From positions 372,001 to 436,000 of the forward strand of contig JAWZYV010011610.1 in NCBI GenBank assembly GCA_038373885.1: 64,000 nt of DNA, in the 5' to 3' direction. The stretch is from Cheiracanthium punctorium (lineage: Eukaryota; Arthropoda; Arachnida; Araneae; Cheiracanthiidae). The position numbers were made by a program, and so were the translations under genes. Under the pieces are notes generated by a model. The model worked only from the letters and a program-made list of their open reading frames with translations. It made no database searches and was not told where the DNA came from. Positions 52,155-63,735 of the stretch are shown one piece after another; position 1 is the first letter of the stretch; every line of letters begins with the position of its first letter.

Positions 52155-53040
52155 AAAAAAGAGAAACAGAAAACCAAGATATCAACAACAAATTTCTTGA
52201 ACTATGAACTGTACATTGAAAAAGAAATGAAAAATTTGCACTCCTGTAAATCGGCATGGAAAACTTACAGACAGGCAGGCTGCGTACGATTTGGTTTTAT
52301 TTCGTTTTATTTCATTTCTTCCTCCTATTGTTTCTGCTGAACTAGTTACATTTTATTCGTATAGAAACGCATATTTAACACATAAATGTTAGTGCTAAAG
52401 TCTAAATTAACCCCCTCTCCCAACCCCCAAAAAATATTTTGAAGGTACTATTTTTTACATCAATAGAATTCTGTAATGCAATACATCTGTTCAATATTAT
52501 GTACTTTGTCATTTGCATTTCAGTGATCATTCATCAGAATTAATAATGTCAGCAACATTAATAAAAAAATTACTGCATAATTATAGCACACTTACTTTCT
52601 CTTGTGTGTAATATCTGTACAATAATAGTGCAACAAACCTATGGAACAATTTTACTTTTATAAAAATGTATCTTCATAGTCTTCCTGCACATTGCTGTAC
52701 AGCGCAAATTGACCTTCACACACGTGCATTTCTTTCCGCAAGTTTGAATACAGCCTCATGAAATTAGTAATAATATTGTTTCTAGAGCTGTTTTTCGTTT
52801 TATATAAACTAGAGAGAGCGATGAGTTCAGTTCTCTCCACCCCAGTTTCTGGGTTCCAAATTATTCTTTGTTATTCCTGCTCATTTCACTTACCCGTCTT
52901 TTGAAGAATTTTCCCAGACTTTTGGACAATGATTTAAAGTTAAGAAAAATGTAATAGAAGAGAGGGGAATTTCTTGAAAAAGGGAGATTACAAATTTTGA
53001 TAATTCGACTGTTCGATTCTCTGAATTAAGAATCAGCAGC
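51746..53040. other. No gene; poly-A run of 36 bp
   Basis: A poly-A run lies at 52117-52152. The region is otherwise AT-rich. Short open frames carry no motif. Confidence 0.5.
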
Positions 53041-53045
53041 TAGAA

Positions 53046-54500
53046 GAAAAGTTAGTCGAAATATGGGATGAAAAAAAGCGTTTTCCATAAATTTGCGAGG
53101 TTTTATAAAACATATCTCAAAGCTATTCGATACAGAAAAAAAAATTCGATATAGAAAAAAAATACTAATAATAAAGATATCGAATAATAAATAATTCGAT
53201 ACATAAAAAATAAAAACTTTAATCTTCTAGGAAATTTTATCGGCTTTCATTTTGTAATTGGCATGCTTTTGCTAAGAAGCACCAATTTTGAGATAAAAAT
53301 GAAAATCTAAAAAGGGAACTTTGAGGAGGGGGGAGCTAAGAGGGGGGACGCGGCACCCCTAGAGACTGTTTCATACAACTACATACCCAACCAGTGCTTT
53401 CCCCAACTTTAAAACGTTTATAAGCTTTTTCCTAGGTTTTTTCTTACATTCTAACGCACAATGCATTTTTCATTCGAATTCCCTGAAATGTATTGAAAAT
53501 TTCAAATTGCTGTAACTTTTGATCATTTAAAAATACAATTACATATAAAAATTAAATTTAAAGGTAATTGAATACTTTAAAACTTTGCTTTAAACCCATT
53601 CCTATCAAACCGATGGTTGAAGAGCTATAAGGCAAAGTTAGTGGGAAATAGTGATAAAAAGAAGCGTATTCCAAAAATTTGCGATTTTTTCTAAGACGTA
53701 TATCTTGAAAGCTTTTGCATCTAGAAAAAACAACCCATAACAATCGTGTAGGAAATTTCATCAGATTTCATTTTGTATTTGACTTTTTTTTGCTAACATG
53801 CACGGTTGTGATAAATGTGAAAATCCAAAGAAAGGTCCATTTTTTTGGGGGTGGGGGAGCTAAAGGGGGGAAGCGACACCCCGAGAGGTGGGAACTTTTC
53901 TGTTTCATAGAACTACATTCCCAATCAATGTTTTCCTCAACTTTCAAGTCTGTATAATTTTTTTCCTAGATTTTGTCGTACTTTGACGCGCAATGTAGTT
54001 TTCATTCGAATTTGCTAAATTTACTGAAAATTTGAAATTGCAATAACTTTTGATCATTTAAAGATAAAGTTACAAATAATAACTCACTTTAAAGGTAATT
54101 GAATACTCTACAACTTTGTTTCGAAAACAATTCCTATAAAACTGAGGTTTGAAGAGCTATACGACAAAATTGGTTAAAAATCGGGATAAAAAGAAGCGTT
54201 TCTTCAAAATTTGCAATTTTGACTAAAACATACCTCGAAAGCTATTGCAAATAGGAAAAAAATAACCAATTACAATCTTGTAGGAAATTTCATCAGCTTT
54301 CATTTTGTAATTGACATTTTTTTTGCTAAGAAGAACGGTTTTTGAGATAGAAGTGAAAATCTAAAAAAGTGACCTTTTGAGGGGAGCCAAAGGGGGGGGA
54401 CGCGGCACCCCGAGAGGGGGGGGGAACTTTTTTGTTTCATACAACTACATACCCAATTAGTGTTTTCCCCAAGTTTCAAAATTATATAAATTTTTTCCCC
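53046..54500. repeat. Tandem repeat, about 525-bp unit, nearly three copies
   Basis: The anchor GAAATTTxATCxGxTTTCAT occurs at about 53231, 53752 and 54282, so the spacing is about 521 and 530 bp. Each unit contains AGCTAxxAGGGGGGAxGCG with CACCCC, ACTACATxCCCAA and CTTTTGATCATTTAAA. Units have diverged moderately. No frame is conserved between them. Confidence 0.8.
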
Positions 54501-54554
54501 CATTTGCTATTTTTTGGTCTAATTTGCCTAGACTATTTTGAACTAAATGCAGAA

Positions 54555-54900
54555 TAAATTGTATGTGCGCCAGGGCAGGAGGGGGCGGTTCTTCTACCCC
54601 GGAAGCAGTGGCGTAGCCAGAAATTTTTCATGGGGAGGGTTACGACTACTTCAACTCATTTATATGTATAGGTGGTGATAAGGGAGTGAAGAATATACAT
54701 TTTGTATGGCAAAAAATTCCTCATGGGGGGTTTTGACCGCCCTAACCCCCCCCCCTTGGCTACGCCACTGCCCGGAGGGATTCTGGCCGTAAACCCTCAG
54801 GGTCGGTCCTCTTCGGTGGGTGTCGAACCCTCCGACCAAGGCACCTTTTCACAAACTAAACAGATTCCGGAGCTAAAGTGTGTGCGTGTGTGGGGAACTT
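54555..54900 (-). mobile_element. Possible tRNA-derived SINE split by a hAT MITE
   Basis: On the minus strand GGAGGGTTCGACACCCACC is a good Pol III B box in a T-arm-like context. An A-box-like TTAGCTCCGGAATCTG lies upstream. Sequence on the far side of the MITE (CCTCCTGCCCTGGCGCAC) may be its continuation. Boundaries are uncertain. Confidence 0.4.
54606..54770. mobile_element. hAT MITE (GTGGCGTAGCCA type), best-preserved copy
   Basis: The ends CAGTGGCGTAGCCAG and TTGGCTACGCCACTG are inverted copies. The flanks CCCGGAAG and CCCGGAGG match at 7 of 8 positions. It is 165 bp, in the same family as 17938-18101 and 42655-42820. Confidence 0.88.
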
Positions 54901-55740
54901 CATTCAGGAAGAGGGACTTCCATCAGAATAAGATACTGCGAGTGAAAATTGAGAATTTTCATGAAAGCTTTTATGAAAATAATCATGAAAGTTGCTACGT
55001 TATGAGGTTGGAAGGGGTGGGAAGGATCAGGTCTTGTGACAAAGTGTGACATACGAAAGAGAGGAAGGGGGCTCAAAAATCACCGAAAGAAGTATTTGCG
55101 TAATTTATGGAAACCTCTAAAGCTCTGGATATGTCTCTAGAAATAATTCAAAAAATACTTTCTCTGATTCAAGCAGTATCCAAACAGCTGACCTTGGACG
55201 TTTAGAATATATGAAGTCTACGCTGGTTCTTTTCTTTTCTTTTTTTTTTTTTCCTGTCTCTAACCTGCAGGTGCGCCCTTTTGCTGTATGCAAAGCCGCA
55301 AATTTCCGCCGATTGCATCATTTTTCAGGATGGCGGCGAGGGCTTGTTTCCTGAAATGTACCGAAACCAAGCATGAGCGTGCCCAACTGGAAGGCGTTGA
55401 GCTGGAAAAAGAGCATGAAAAGAACACCGCGGGACCACGCCCGAACGAAAGCATACTCCAAGAGCTGTGAACGCGAATGAAATATGCGTGGTTCCGTCCG
55501 TGACAGATATTTGCCTTTTTCTCAGCTTTTACTTTTTCTTTTGCTTTGCCGTTCTTTGTAAACAACGTCCCCCAAGCAGTTGAAAAGCACCATGGCTTTA
55601 GTCAGTCTGCCTCCGTTCATCATAAAGGTAAAACCGCATCAAGTTTTCCAAAAAAGAGTCCTGTTTCACGAATTTCCCAATTTGGATTGGTGCTGGGCCG
55701 AGCAAATTTGGCACCCTAGGCGACGCAAATTTGGCACCCT
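54901..55740. other. Unassigned; base-balanced block at 55255-55560
   Basis: A 60-codon open frame (55288-55470) with an Ala/Glu/Lys-rich product lies in sequence that is less AT-rich than its surroundings. The opposite strand is also open. No family is recognised, and splice context cannot be judged. Just before the next element, CAAATTTGGCACCCTAG occurs twice in tandem. Confidence 0.3.
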
Positions 55741-56227
55741 AGTTCCCGCTCTGGGAACACCAAACTCTGACGTTTTGGCTGTTGCCAGTCACGAAGAATA
55801 GATTGGATTTCTATCAAAATAGCTGCGGGTGACATAGCTCCAAGAGAATCCTTTACTTTTTAGCACGTCATTTCCCTTCAAAAAATGGTCACGTCACGAT
55901 TATTTTTAACAGCACTGACATCTGCTGAAAAAAGAAGAATGCGAAAACAGCTGGATAGATGGCCCCATGCTGAAAAAAGGGCAGCCGTTGCCATCGCTCA
56001 ACTTAACTACCAGCAAGATGGCGGACGATCGAAACGTTCATCGCGTGCCACAGATCAAGATACCATTTTTTGACGAAGCTGGCTGTGCGGCACAGCCAAA
56101 AAAGGGCCTCTAGATCTGTGACACGCGATGAACGTTTCGATCGTCCGCCATCTTGCTGGTAGTTAAGTTGAGCGATGGCAACGACTGCCCTTTTTCCGGC
56201 ATTGGGAAAGGGTTGCACCTCAAAGGG
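55741..56227 (-). mobile_element. piggyBac-like MITE, TTAA family 1, with internal foldback
   Basis: The right end GTTGCACCTCAAAGGG is followed by TTAA (56228-56231). The left terminus is missing beyond TTCCCGCTCTGGGAACACC. Two roughly 100-bp arms around CGGACGATCGAAACGTTCAT (55966-56064) and its reverse complement (56105-56215) face each other across about 40 bp, so this copy can form a large hairpin. Confidence 0.78.
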
Positions 56228-56393
56228 TTAAAACAAAATATTTTGAACGCCTCCCAAGAAGTGCCGCCTGAGTAAGGCCGTCCCCCTTAATTACGCCACT
56301 AACCCTATTGTGGTTAATTAGTCAGTGGTTGTCACCCGGTCAAGGTGCCGAATTGAATACCGTCACCCTATTCCCCCTGTCTGTCTCTCGTTG

Positions 56394-56447
56394 TAGTGGC
56401 GTAACCATTATGTGCGCCCGACGCGGAACGCCCCAGTTACGTCACTG
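56394..56447. mobile_element. Very short hAT-like MITE (54 bp)
   Basis: The ends TAGTGGCGTAACCAT and CCAGTTACGTCACTG are inverted copies, and the flanks TCTCGTTG and TCTCGTCG match at 7 of 8 positions. With only about 24 bp between the ends, it is little more than two termini. Confidence 0.65.
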
Positions 56448-56455
56448 TCTCGTCG

Positions 56456-57719
56456 GCTAAACCTTACGAATTTTTTTGGAAAGCAGGGAAGGGGTAGGAT
56501 TTTTGAAAACGGCCCCAAAATGTATGTAGCCCATGTGCAATTTTACATACTTTCCACGTGACCAGTTTGCTATTCGGAGGGGAGCGATGGTCTGAAGGAT
56601 GAGCTCGGCAGCGGAACAATTTATCCCCCTGCGGATAAGAATAAAATAATTTTGGTTCCTGGCTAGTGCCGCCCTCCTCGGTTCGGTCCCTAGGACGTTG
56701 TTTACTTTGCCTGTATGGTCGGACCGACCCTACCTGAGGGTGAATACACAGCACAGGGGCGGTTTTATTTCGCTTTAATGGTGTTTTAACTCTGCAAGTC
56801 CTAGCTATACCGTTTGGTACCATCAATCATTACCTATAAAATACGTCTTTTTCGCTTGGATAGGGTAATAGCCTTGCTCAACAAGGGCTTTATCATAAGG
56901 AGCGGATGTCCGGAATAAAACTCGTTAACAACTAACTATTGTACGCATCCCAGCTTATAAAAAGTAATCAATTTATTTACTTAATACACCAGGACGATTG
57001 ATTAAAATTCATATCTTGTTGGCGCATGTGTGCCAACGAACGGTCCCTGCTTTCGTCAACTGGCGAGAAAGCCAGAAGCTGTTTGTACGGCAAGAGAATC
57101 AATCATATGTGGGTAATGAGTGCTCTAATTGAAGCCCACAATTAAGTCAAATTCTGCCTTGTAAATGAAAATCTGGTGTACATAGAATATGTTACTCTAA
57201 AATAAAAAGTTTACTTGGCAGTGGTCCGTTGAATAAATAAATAATACGAGCATATCTAATCAGCAAATTTAAAAAAAATAGAAATTTCGCAAAGATTCGC
57301 ATAAACTAATTAAAAAACATTTTTATACGCTTACAATTAGTATTCACGCTTTAATTAAAAGAAACTTTGTTGTAATTTCAACATTTGACTGTTTGAAAGT
57401 CGTTCTTGTGTCCATAATGACAACATTATAACTACCAAAGAAGCGATCTGCGTCTACGCTATTCGTTAGGCTTCAAATGCTCTGTAAAGCTGTTTCAGAA
57501 AAGGTTGGGAAGGAGCAATTATTAGCTCACAATATGTCCTTAACTTTGGATCTTTATTCCTGTTCATTAATTGTAACATTAGGCGATGAAAGGGGATGTA
57601 CCCACCATTGAGTTTATTTTAAGACTCTGAAGAAAGTAATTTTTGAAACAGCGAAATATTTCTATTTTTTTGCCGGTCTGAGTATGTAAAAAGATTGGGG
57701 AATTTTAAAGTGTGCTTTA
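56456..57719. other. No recognisable gene
   Basis: A 120-codon open frame on the minus strand (56464-56826) lies in base-balanced sequence but has no motif I recognise. The rest is AT-rich. Confidence 0.4.
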
Positions 57720-57727
57720 CACTAGAT

Positions 57728-58249
57728 CATAGGTTCCCAACGTGGGCGATAACGCCCCCTTGTGGGCGTTTAAGGCTTTCAGGGGGGGGCGGTAAAAGAC
57801 ACAGAGAAAATTAGGGGGCGTTGATATGACACGGAGGGGCGTGGGAAGATTAACCAAATATAGTCTAAAAATATTTAAAAATTACGCTGATAATATTTTA
57901 ATAAAATTCTTTTTAATATAATTAAGTATGCGTTTGATTGTTCTCTGAAACTGTCAATTTATTTATTTAGAAAGCAATAGTTTATTATCTATTACTTCTT
58001 ATCATCAAAACCCCTGCCTGTCCTTATAACAGGTAAGCTAAAACTTTTATTCCTCTTTTTAAAATGAAGAAGAAGTACAGTAGCGTTTCAATTCCAACAA
58101 TATTCAATCTATTAGTAATTTTTTTAAAATTTAATTTTTCTTTTCAAAACGCATTATGTACGCTCTTGTTTCTCTGGAGTGGGAGGGGGCGGTATTGAAA
58201 TATTCACTAGAAAAGCGGGCACCAGTTCAAAAAAGGTTGGGAACCTATG
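57728..58249. mobile_element. Non-autonomous hAT element (522 bp)
   Basis: Perfect ends CATAGGTTCCCAAC and GTTGGGAACCTATG are flanked by a perfect 8-bp duplication CACTAGAT (57720-57727 and 58250-58257). Near the left end there are GGGCG repeats (GGGGGGCGGTAAAAG, GGGGGCGTTGATATGAC). The interior is AT-rich. There is no transposase. Confidence 0.92.
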
Positions 58250-58257
58250 CACTAGAT

Positions 58258-59505
58258 AAAATAAGTATTCAAGATTTGCGCCCCCTCCGAAGAAACTTAC
58301 CGGATCAGCACTTGGTCACATCTCATCATCATCTTGGTCACATCCCTCATTTTTTATCTACTCTTCCGTCATTTTCTGGCCAATATTTGCGAATACACTT
58401 TACCTCTCTCTCTCTGCTTCCTTTCCTCGAAGGCCGTCTCAATGCTATTAAATGCATCGTCACCGGCGGCAGCATTTTTCAAACACTTTTTTTTTTTTTT
58501 TTTTTTTTTTTTTTCACGTGGCGAACCCCACTGACAGATTACGACATTTCAATAAGCCGCCGCCGTTTGCATCGGGGGTGGCCCACAAAAACCGTCTCAG
58601 ATTTTTTTTTATTTCGCGTTCCATATGCCCTCGGGCCACCAGAGAAGATTCTACTGAATCAAAAACAACAAAAAGAGGAGAAATGAAAAAAATGCTGGAA
58701 ATCGACACTGGGTAGAACCACGCACGCGAGCTGGAAATTGTTTGTTTTCTGCAAACTGCCCCATGGGATTTGTGCCAAGGTGGGGAGAAATTGCATTTTT
58801 TTTTTCCCCCGTCTATTGCTCAACATTCCTTCGTCTGTAATGGCATCTACAAGTGTTTGATTGCACTATTGTGCAGCCGTAACGGTGGGCATAACTCTGC
58901 TTTTATGTTGAAAGAAAGTGACGGTAATGCTTGCCACAGCAATTTCACTGCGACAGTTTTACCAGATACCTGAGGTACTAAAAGTAGTAGTTCCGTTTTC
59001 CACCAGAGTAAAACTTCAAGGAATTATAACTGATGGTATTGCAATGACGCAATGAAACAGATTTCAGTAGCATTTATTGCAAAGCATCGGCTTATAAACT
59101 GTTTTGATTTTCCGTTCCTTGAAATTTGCTGTGATTGAGTTAGCGGCTAGTGGAGACCGAAAAAAACATTCCGACTTTTAGAGGTTCAATTGATTTCATA
59201 TTCAAATGAATAAAATACTTATTTACAGCAGGCTAAAAGCTAAGAACAATTTTTTAAAAGTATGCTGTAAATTGTATGTTTAGAACTAAAAGCTTTCGAA
59301 CATTACTTCAAACAAAACATTTAATGCGTGCAATGCGCTGCCGCCTGACTAGTCAGTAATATTTAGATGATTTTTACAATATGAAGGGGTGGTTTGGTCG
59401 ATGGGATAAAGCTCCTTATATTATTCTTTCTGTTTACAAATTTATAAAAAAAACACAATCGATTATTTTATAGATAAAACTATATGCTACGCAGTTAATT
59501 AAAAT
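58258..59505. other. No recognisable gene
   Basis: A T run of about 25 bp lies at 58490-58514. Base-balanced sequence with overlapping open frames in several phases (58300-58970) shows no family motif. Confidence 0.4.
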
Positions 59506-60477
59506 TAGGAAATATTCGGTTGGTTTTCGGTATACTGCCTATTCGGCAGACAAACCGAATATTCGTTCGGCCAAATACTTTAATATACGGCAACTGAATA
59601 GCAATCAAATTTAAATGTTCGACAATTAGTAAACAAACACATTTTTTTTAAATGAACGAAAGTTATAGTATAGTATCATAGTACAAAATTAATTCAAATT
59701 TTTACTTACTAGTATTATCACATTCAAAATATTTTAATGGAAGAGAAAACACTCATCCTGACATTCTGGCTAAGTAAATATCCTTCGCACTTAAAGAGAA
59801 ATAATAAAAATGATCTGGCAATGTTTGAATTTGACTCCTGAATTCCAATTTTGATAAAATTATTTATCACTAGCCGAAGAAAACCAATATTTCAGAAAAT
59901 CACTTGAGTAAATTGTAATTTGTTATATTTTAAGCAACTTGGGTTTGTATTCAGTAGCGTAGCCAGGATTTTATTTCGGGGTGGGCCGGGTATCAAATTT
60001 AAAGCTAAAGTTCAATTGTAAGCTAACTAAAGGGTTCCATTTCGGGGGGGGGGGTCAGAAGCTCCCTCAGCCCCCCACTCTGGCTACGCCCCTGTTTGTA
60101 TTTGTATGTAAGATTCTATATTTATACCGTAACATGTTACCATGATTATTAGTTATCAAATCATATACCAAGAAAAAAAAATTATTATCGATTTATGCAG
60201 AGTTGCACATAAGCATAAACCAAATTAGCCTTTTACTATATTAATTTACTTTTGCTTTTGGAATGATTCATTTTATTTTTTATTTATTTTAAATTAATAA
60301 TTATATTTGATGTAGAGTAATTTAGGATGTTAAATGGAACTGCATTTACATTTCACGAAAGACACACAATAGATAAACATTTTCTAATTTATAAAATAAA
60401 CATACAAGTATTGCAGTTAAAAAATTTTTAACCGAATATTCCATTTTGGGCAAAATGTGGTATTCGGTGCATCCCTA
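59506..60477. mobile_element. hAT element with a nested MITE
   Basis: The left end TAGGAAATATTCGGTTGG and right end GGTATTCGGTGCATCCCTA correspond to the hAT terminus type TAGGGATGCACCGAATA. The flanks ATTAAAAT and ATTTAAAA agree at 6 of 8. CCGAATATTC-type subterminal repeats occur inside both ends. Interior non-coding. Confidence 0.72.
59952..60094. mobile_element. hAT MITE (143 bp) nested in a hAT element
   Basis: The ends CAGTAGCGTAGCCAG and CTGGCTACGCCCCTG are flanked by a perfect 8-bp duplication TTTGTATT (59944-59951 and 60095-60102). The termini resemble the GTGGCGTAGCCA type, but the interior differs from that family. Confidence 0.92.
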
Positions 60478-63400
60478 ATTTAAAATTCGAGATACAGACC
60501 ACCAGAAACAAGTTAAAATTCTTTTGATTAGTGTGTGAACTTTGGATGAAGCTTTCAGAGCTCGACTTCATCTGTATGACTCGAGCTCGAACATTTGAAT
60601 TTTAAACTTTCTAGTGTTCGAAAATTTCCCCAAAACCTGAGCCCAAACACAAAGAGGAATGAAAGAAAGAATTAGAAGGCTTAATATCACAAGAAAATCA
60701 ATAAAGTAAAGCTTTCTTAAGCAAACTCTTTAATATGTAGAAACTATAGTCTTAAAAGGAAATGTGTCCTGATCCTGCAACTATCAAGTTGAAAAAAGGC
60801 CTGGTACGAAAAATGTTCTCCGACCTGAAATAGATTGTTTAGTTAAAAAGTTACGACAATACACAAAAATAGTAAATACCGGTTCTTCTGCCTTAAAATA
60901 ATAATAATAATAATAATAATATGTATAACAAAATTTATAATGTACATTTTAATATAATTATAATAATAAAAATAATTTATAAAAGAAAAATTACATATGA
61001 TCAGGTTTCATTTATTTGATAAAATGATAAAAATTACTGCATACAAATGAAATCACCATAAGATTTTATTAATTACTAGCTGCTTACCCGCTCTTCGCAC
61101 GGAAGAAATCAAATATTTTTTCATCCATATACATAAAATTAATTCCATAGTTGCGGACTTCCAGAAAAAATGCGTAATTATTTGTCTCTGACATAAATTT
61201 TGCCTTTCAAATACTAACTTGCAATGATGTAAAGCGCAACTACAAAAATATGACATAAAAGCTATCTTATCGTTATTTGGAATAAAACAGAGCGTAAAAA
61301 GCGTTTTCCAAACAAATCTGTTAATTTTCATTATACTTTATTTCTAGAGAATAAAATTTTATTTTTTATTTTTAATTTCTAAAATAATGTCACATTGTGC
61401 AAACAACTGTTTTATTTTTTCTTTATTCGTGAACGTGAATGTGTATAAGCAGTCATTCAGCAGATCAAATTAGAAAAATTTTACTTAATAAAAAGGTCTA
61501 AAAATATTCTTGATATCATAGATACAGAAATACCTACATGAAACATTCAATATTTCGTGCACTTTCTGGCTATTATGGCTATCCCGAAAATAAACGCTTT
61601 TGCGTATTTTATGCTTTCCTGCAGAGTGAGTACGGTTGCGCTAAAACAACTTTTACAGTAAAGTCGCTTCAGTTTACAAATACAAAATAAAGATTTTACT
61701 GGATGCTTCTTGAAATAATTTTCTTTTTCTATTGTACTTAAACAGAATTGCTCCGTACTATTGTGCAAACTATACACATATGAAGCATACTTTAAACCTG
61801 AGTCTGTTACCGTATGGAGAGAGAAAAAAAAAAATCAAACCTATGTGATATCTTGTGTTTTTTATGATTTTTAACGTTTCAAAACGCCGTTTACATATTT
61901 ACATATTTTTATAACTTTGGAATTTGCGATACAAACCACTGGTTTTTTTGTGTGTTTTGTTTTGTTAGCTCAATAGTTTCTTAGAGGCTCAATAACCCCA
62001 ACATAACATTATTCTTAATCGGTGAAAATTAGATGCGTTATCAAATAAGAATTGCTCCTCTACTAAGAAATGGATTTATTAGTGGGCAGAATGGTAGAAT
62101 CTAACGTGTGGTGCCTGAAGGTATGCCTGTATTAGCTTTTATTCCTCTCTAAAATAATTAAATTTCGCATTGAAAAAAATAAAAAAATAAAAAAATAAAC
62201 ACGTGGAAATGTGTAGAAGAGGAACTATAGTCCCTCGCGCGTAGGAACGTCTAAAACCCAATACAGTTACGATATTGGACTCCCTCTTAACCCTTTAAAG
62301 CGGAGTATCACCGTTATTGGGCCATGAAAACCTAGCATTTTGACTGCAGGTCCTAAAACTAAGGCATTAGCCAAATTTCCTGTCTCTGTCTCACAAGTCA
62401 TAAATTTAATTTCGTAAAGTGATTAAAGGTGACAAAGTGAAGTAAAAATCCTTGAATTAAAAAAAAATATATTATTTATTACTAATAATAATAAATAATA
62501 ATGAAGTTTTTTTGAAAGAGTTCTAGATTTTTTTTTATAAGATTGATGTCAGAAGTACATGTATCATTACTTTTTTTCGCTATAAACTGAAGAATGTAAT
62601 GAAATTAGTTGCTTCCTAAACAGCTAAAAGAATTATCAGCTTCTTTAGTTTAGTCTAGCAAATCAGTCTCTAACCAGGGCAGTTACGTATTTCTAAACGC
62701 GTAATTGACCAAAACGGAAAAAGGATTTATTTATTTATTTCAATTTTTAATCTAACCTTAAACATCAGTTAAACTTATGTCTACTATTTCCTCTTACAGG
62801 TCTACTATTTCCTCTGCAATAAATACCACAAGCTCTCGTCATTTGGCTTTTCTTTTTTCCTGATGGCACAACTCTTCATCCAACAGGATGTGAATCAAAG
62901 TGCAAGTCTGAAAAGACTCATTCCGTTTAAGTCATCCCATTCCAAAACATCCGTCCAAATTTCCGCCAGGGGCGGGACCTTTGATTTGATTTTCGTTCCT
63001 GGCATTGTCTACGGACGGATGGACCCTAATTCATTTACGTACGTTCTCTCAGAGATAGGCTTGGGTATTAGAGAGAATTAATTACCCTAGAACAACGTTG
63101 AAACTTAACGAGATGACTGTAGATGGACGTTATTTATCATGTCCTGCCACTATTAAGTACGTTACCATGGGAACGATAATGGTCGGTGTGTGTGTGTGGG
63201 GGGGGTGTTAAAATTAATGTTATAGCGATCTTGTTTGAGGCAGGAGATTACGAAATGTAATCTAGAAAATTAAAAGTAAATTTCGATGTAATAAAAATTC
63301 CTCTTTCCAGAGAAACTTTGACTTTAAAATGAACAAAACTTCATAATTTTTTTATTTTTATTTTCCCCCGGGATAACAATTTAATCAAATTTTGTACTAC

Positions 63401-63556
63401 CAAACTAAACAAAGGAGAATAGTTTTCCTCTTATATATTTCTTTATGACTTTCTAAAGAAACAATTCACAAATTACGGTCATGTAAAAAACACATTTCAA
63501 CTCTCACTTCCCTGTAAATATGTATCAGTCATGCATTTTATTTATTTTAAGCAATG
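60478..63556. other. No gene; possible Helitron 3' end at 61076
   Basis: At 61076-61079 the minus strand ends in CTAG after GCGAAGAGCGGGTAAGCAG, like the 3' terminus of arthropod Helitrons, but no matching start was found. At 62288-62307 TTAACCCTTTAAAGCGGAGT resembles one end of TTAA family 1. A (TAA)n run lies near 60896-60920. No coding motif was found. Confidence 0.4.
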
Positions 63557-63564
63557 TTTGTATG

Positions 63565-63735
63565 CAGGGGCGTATTTTAGGATAGTAATGGGGCGAGGGG
63601 ACCCGGGCCCCCTCGGAAACCGTAAAAAAATTATTAAAAACAGTTATTTTAAAACATTTATATTAACTCAATAAAGTTTAACATACCGGATCGCCCCCCC
63701 CCTTCCCCCAAAATGGAAAACTATATATGCTACTG
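63565..63735. mobile_element. hAT MITE (171 bp)
   Basis: It starts CAGGGGCGTATTTTAGG and ends ATATATGCTACTG, with a perfect 8-bp duplication TTTGTATG (63557-63564 and 63736-63743). G/C-rich runs lie near both ends. The right terminus is diverged from the left, so the call rests mainly on the duplication. Confidence 0.75.

Noticed and set aside
55288..55470. 60-codon frame as a small gene
   Set aside because: The opposite strand is also open over the same stretch, no domain is visible and no promoter or splice evidence can be read, so it was kept only as an unassigned block.
62288..62400. Another TTAA family 1 copy
   Set aside because: Only the first dozen bases of the terminus match. No right end or internal marker was found.
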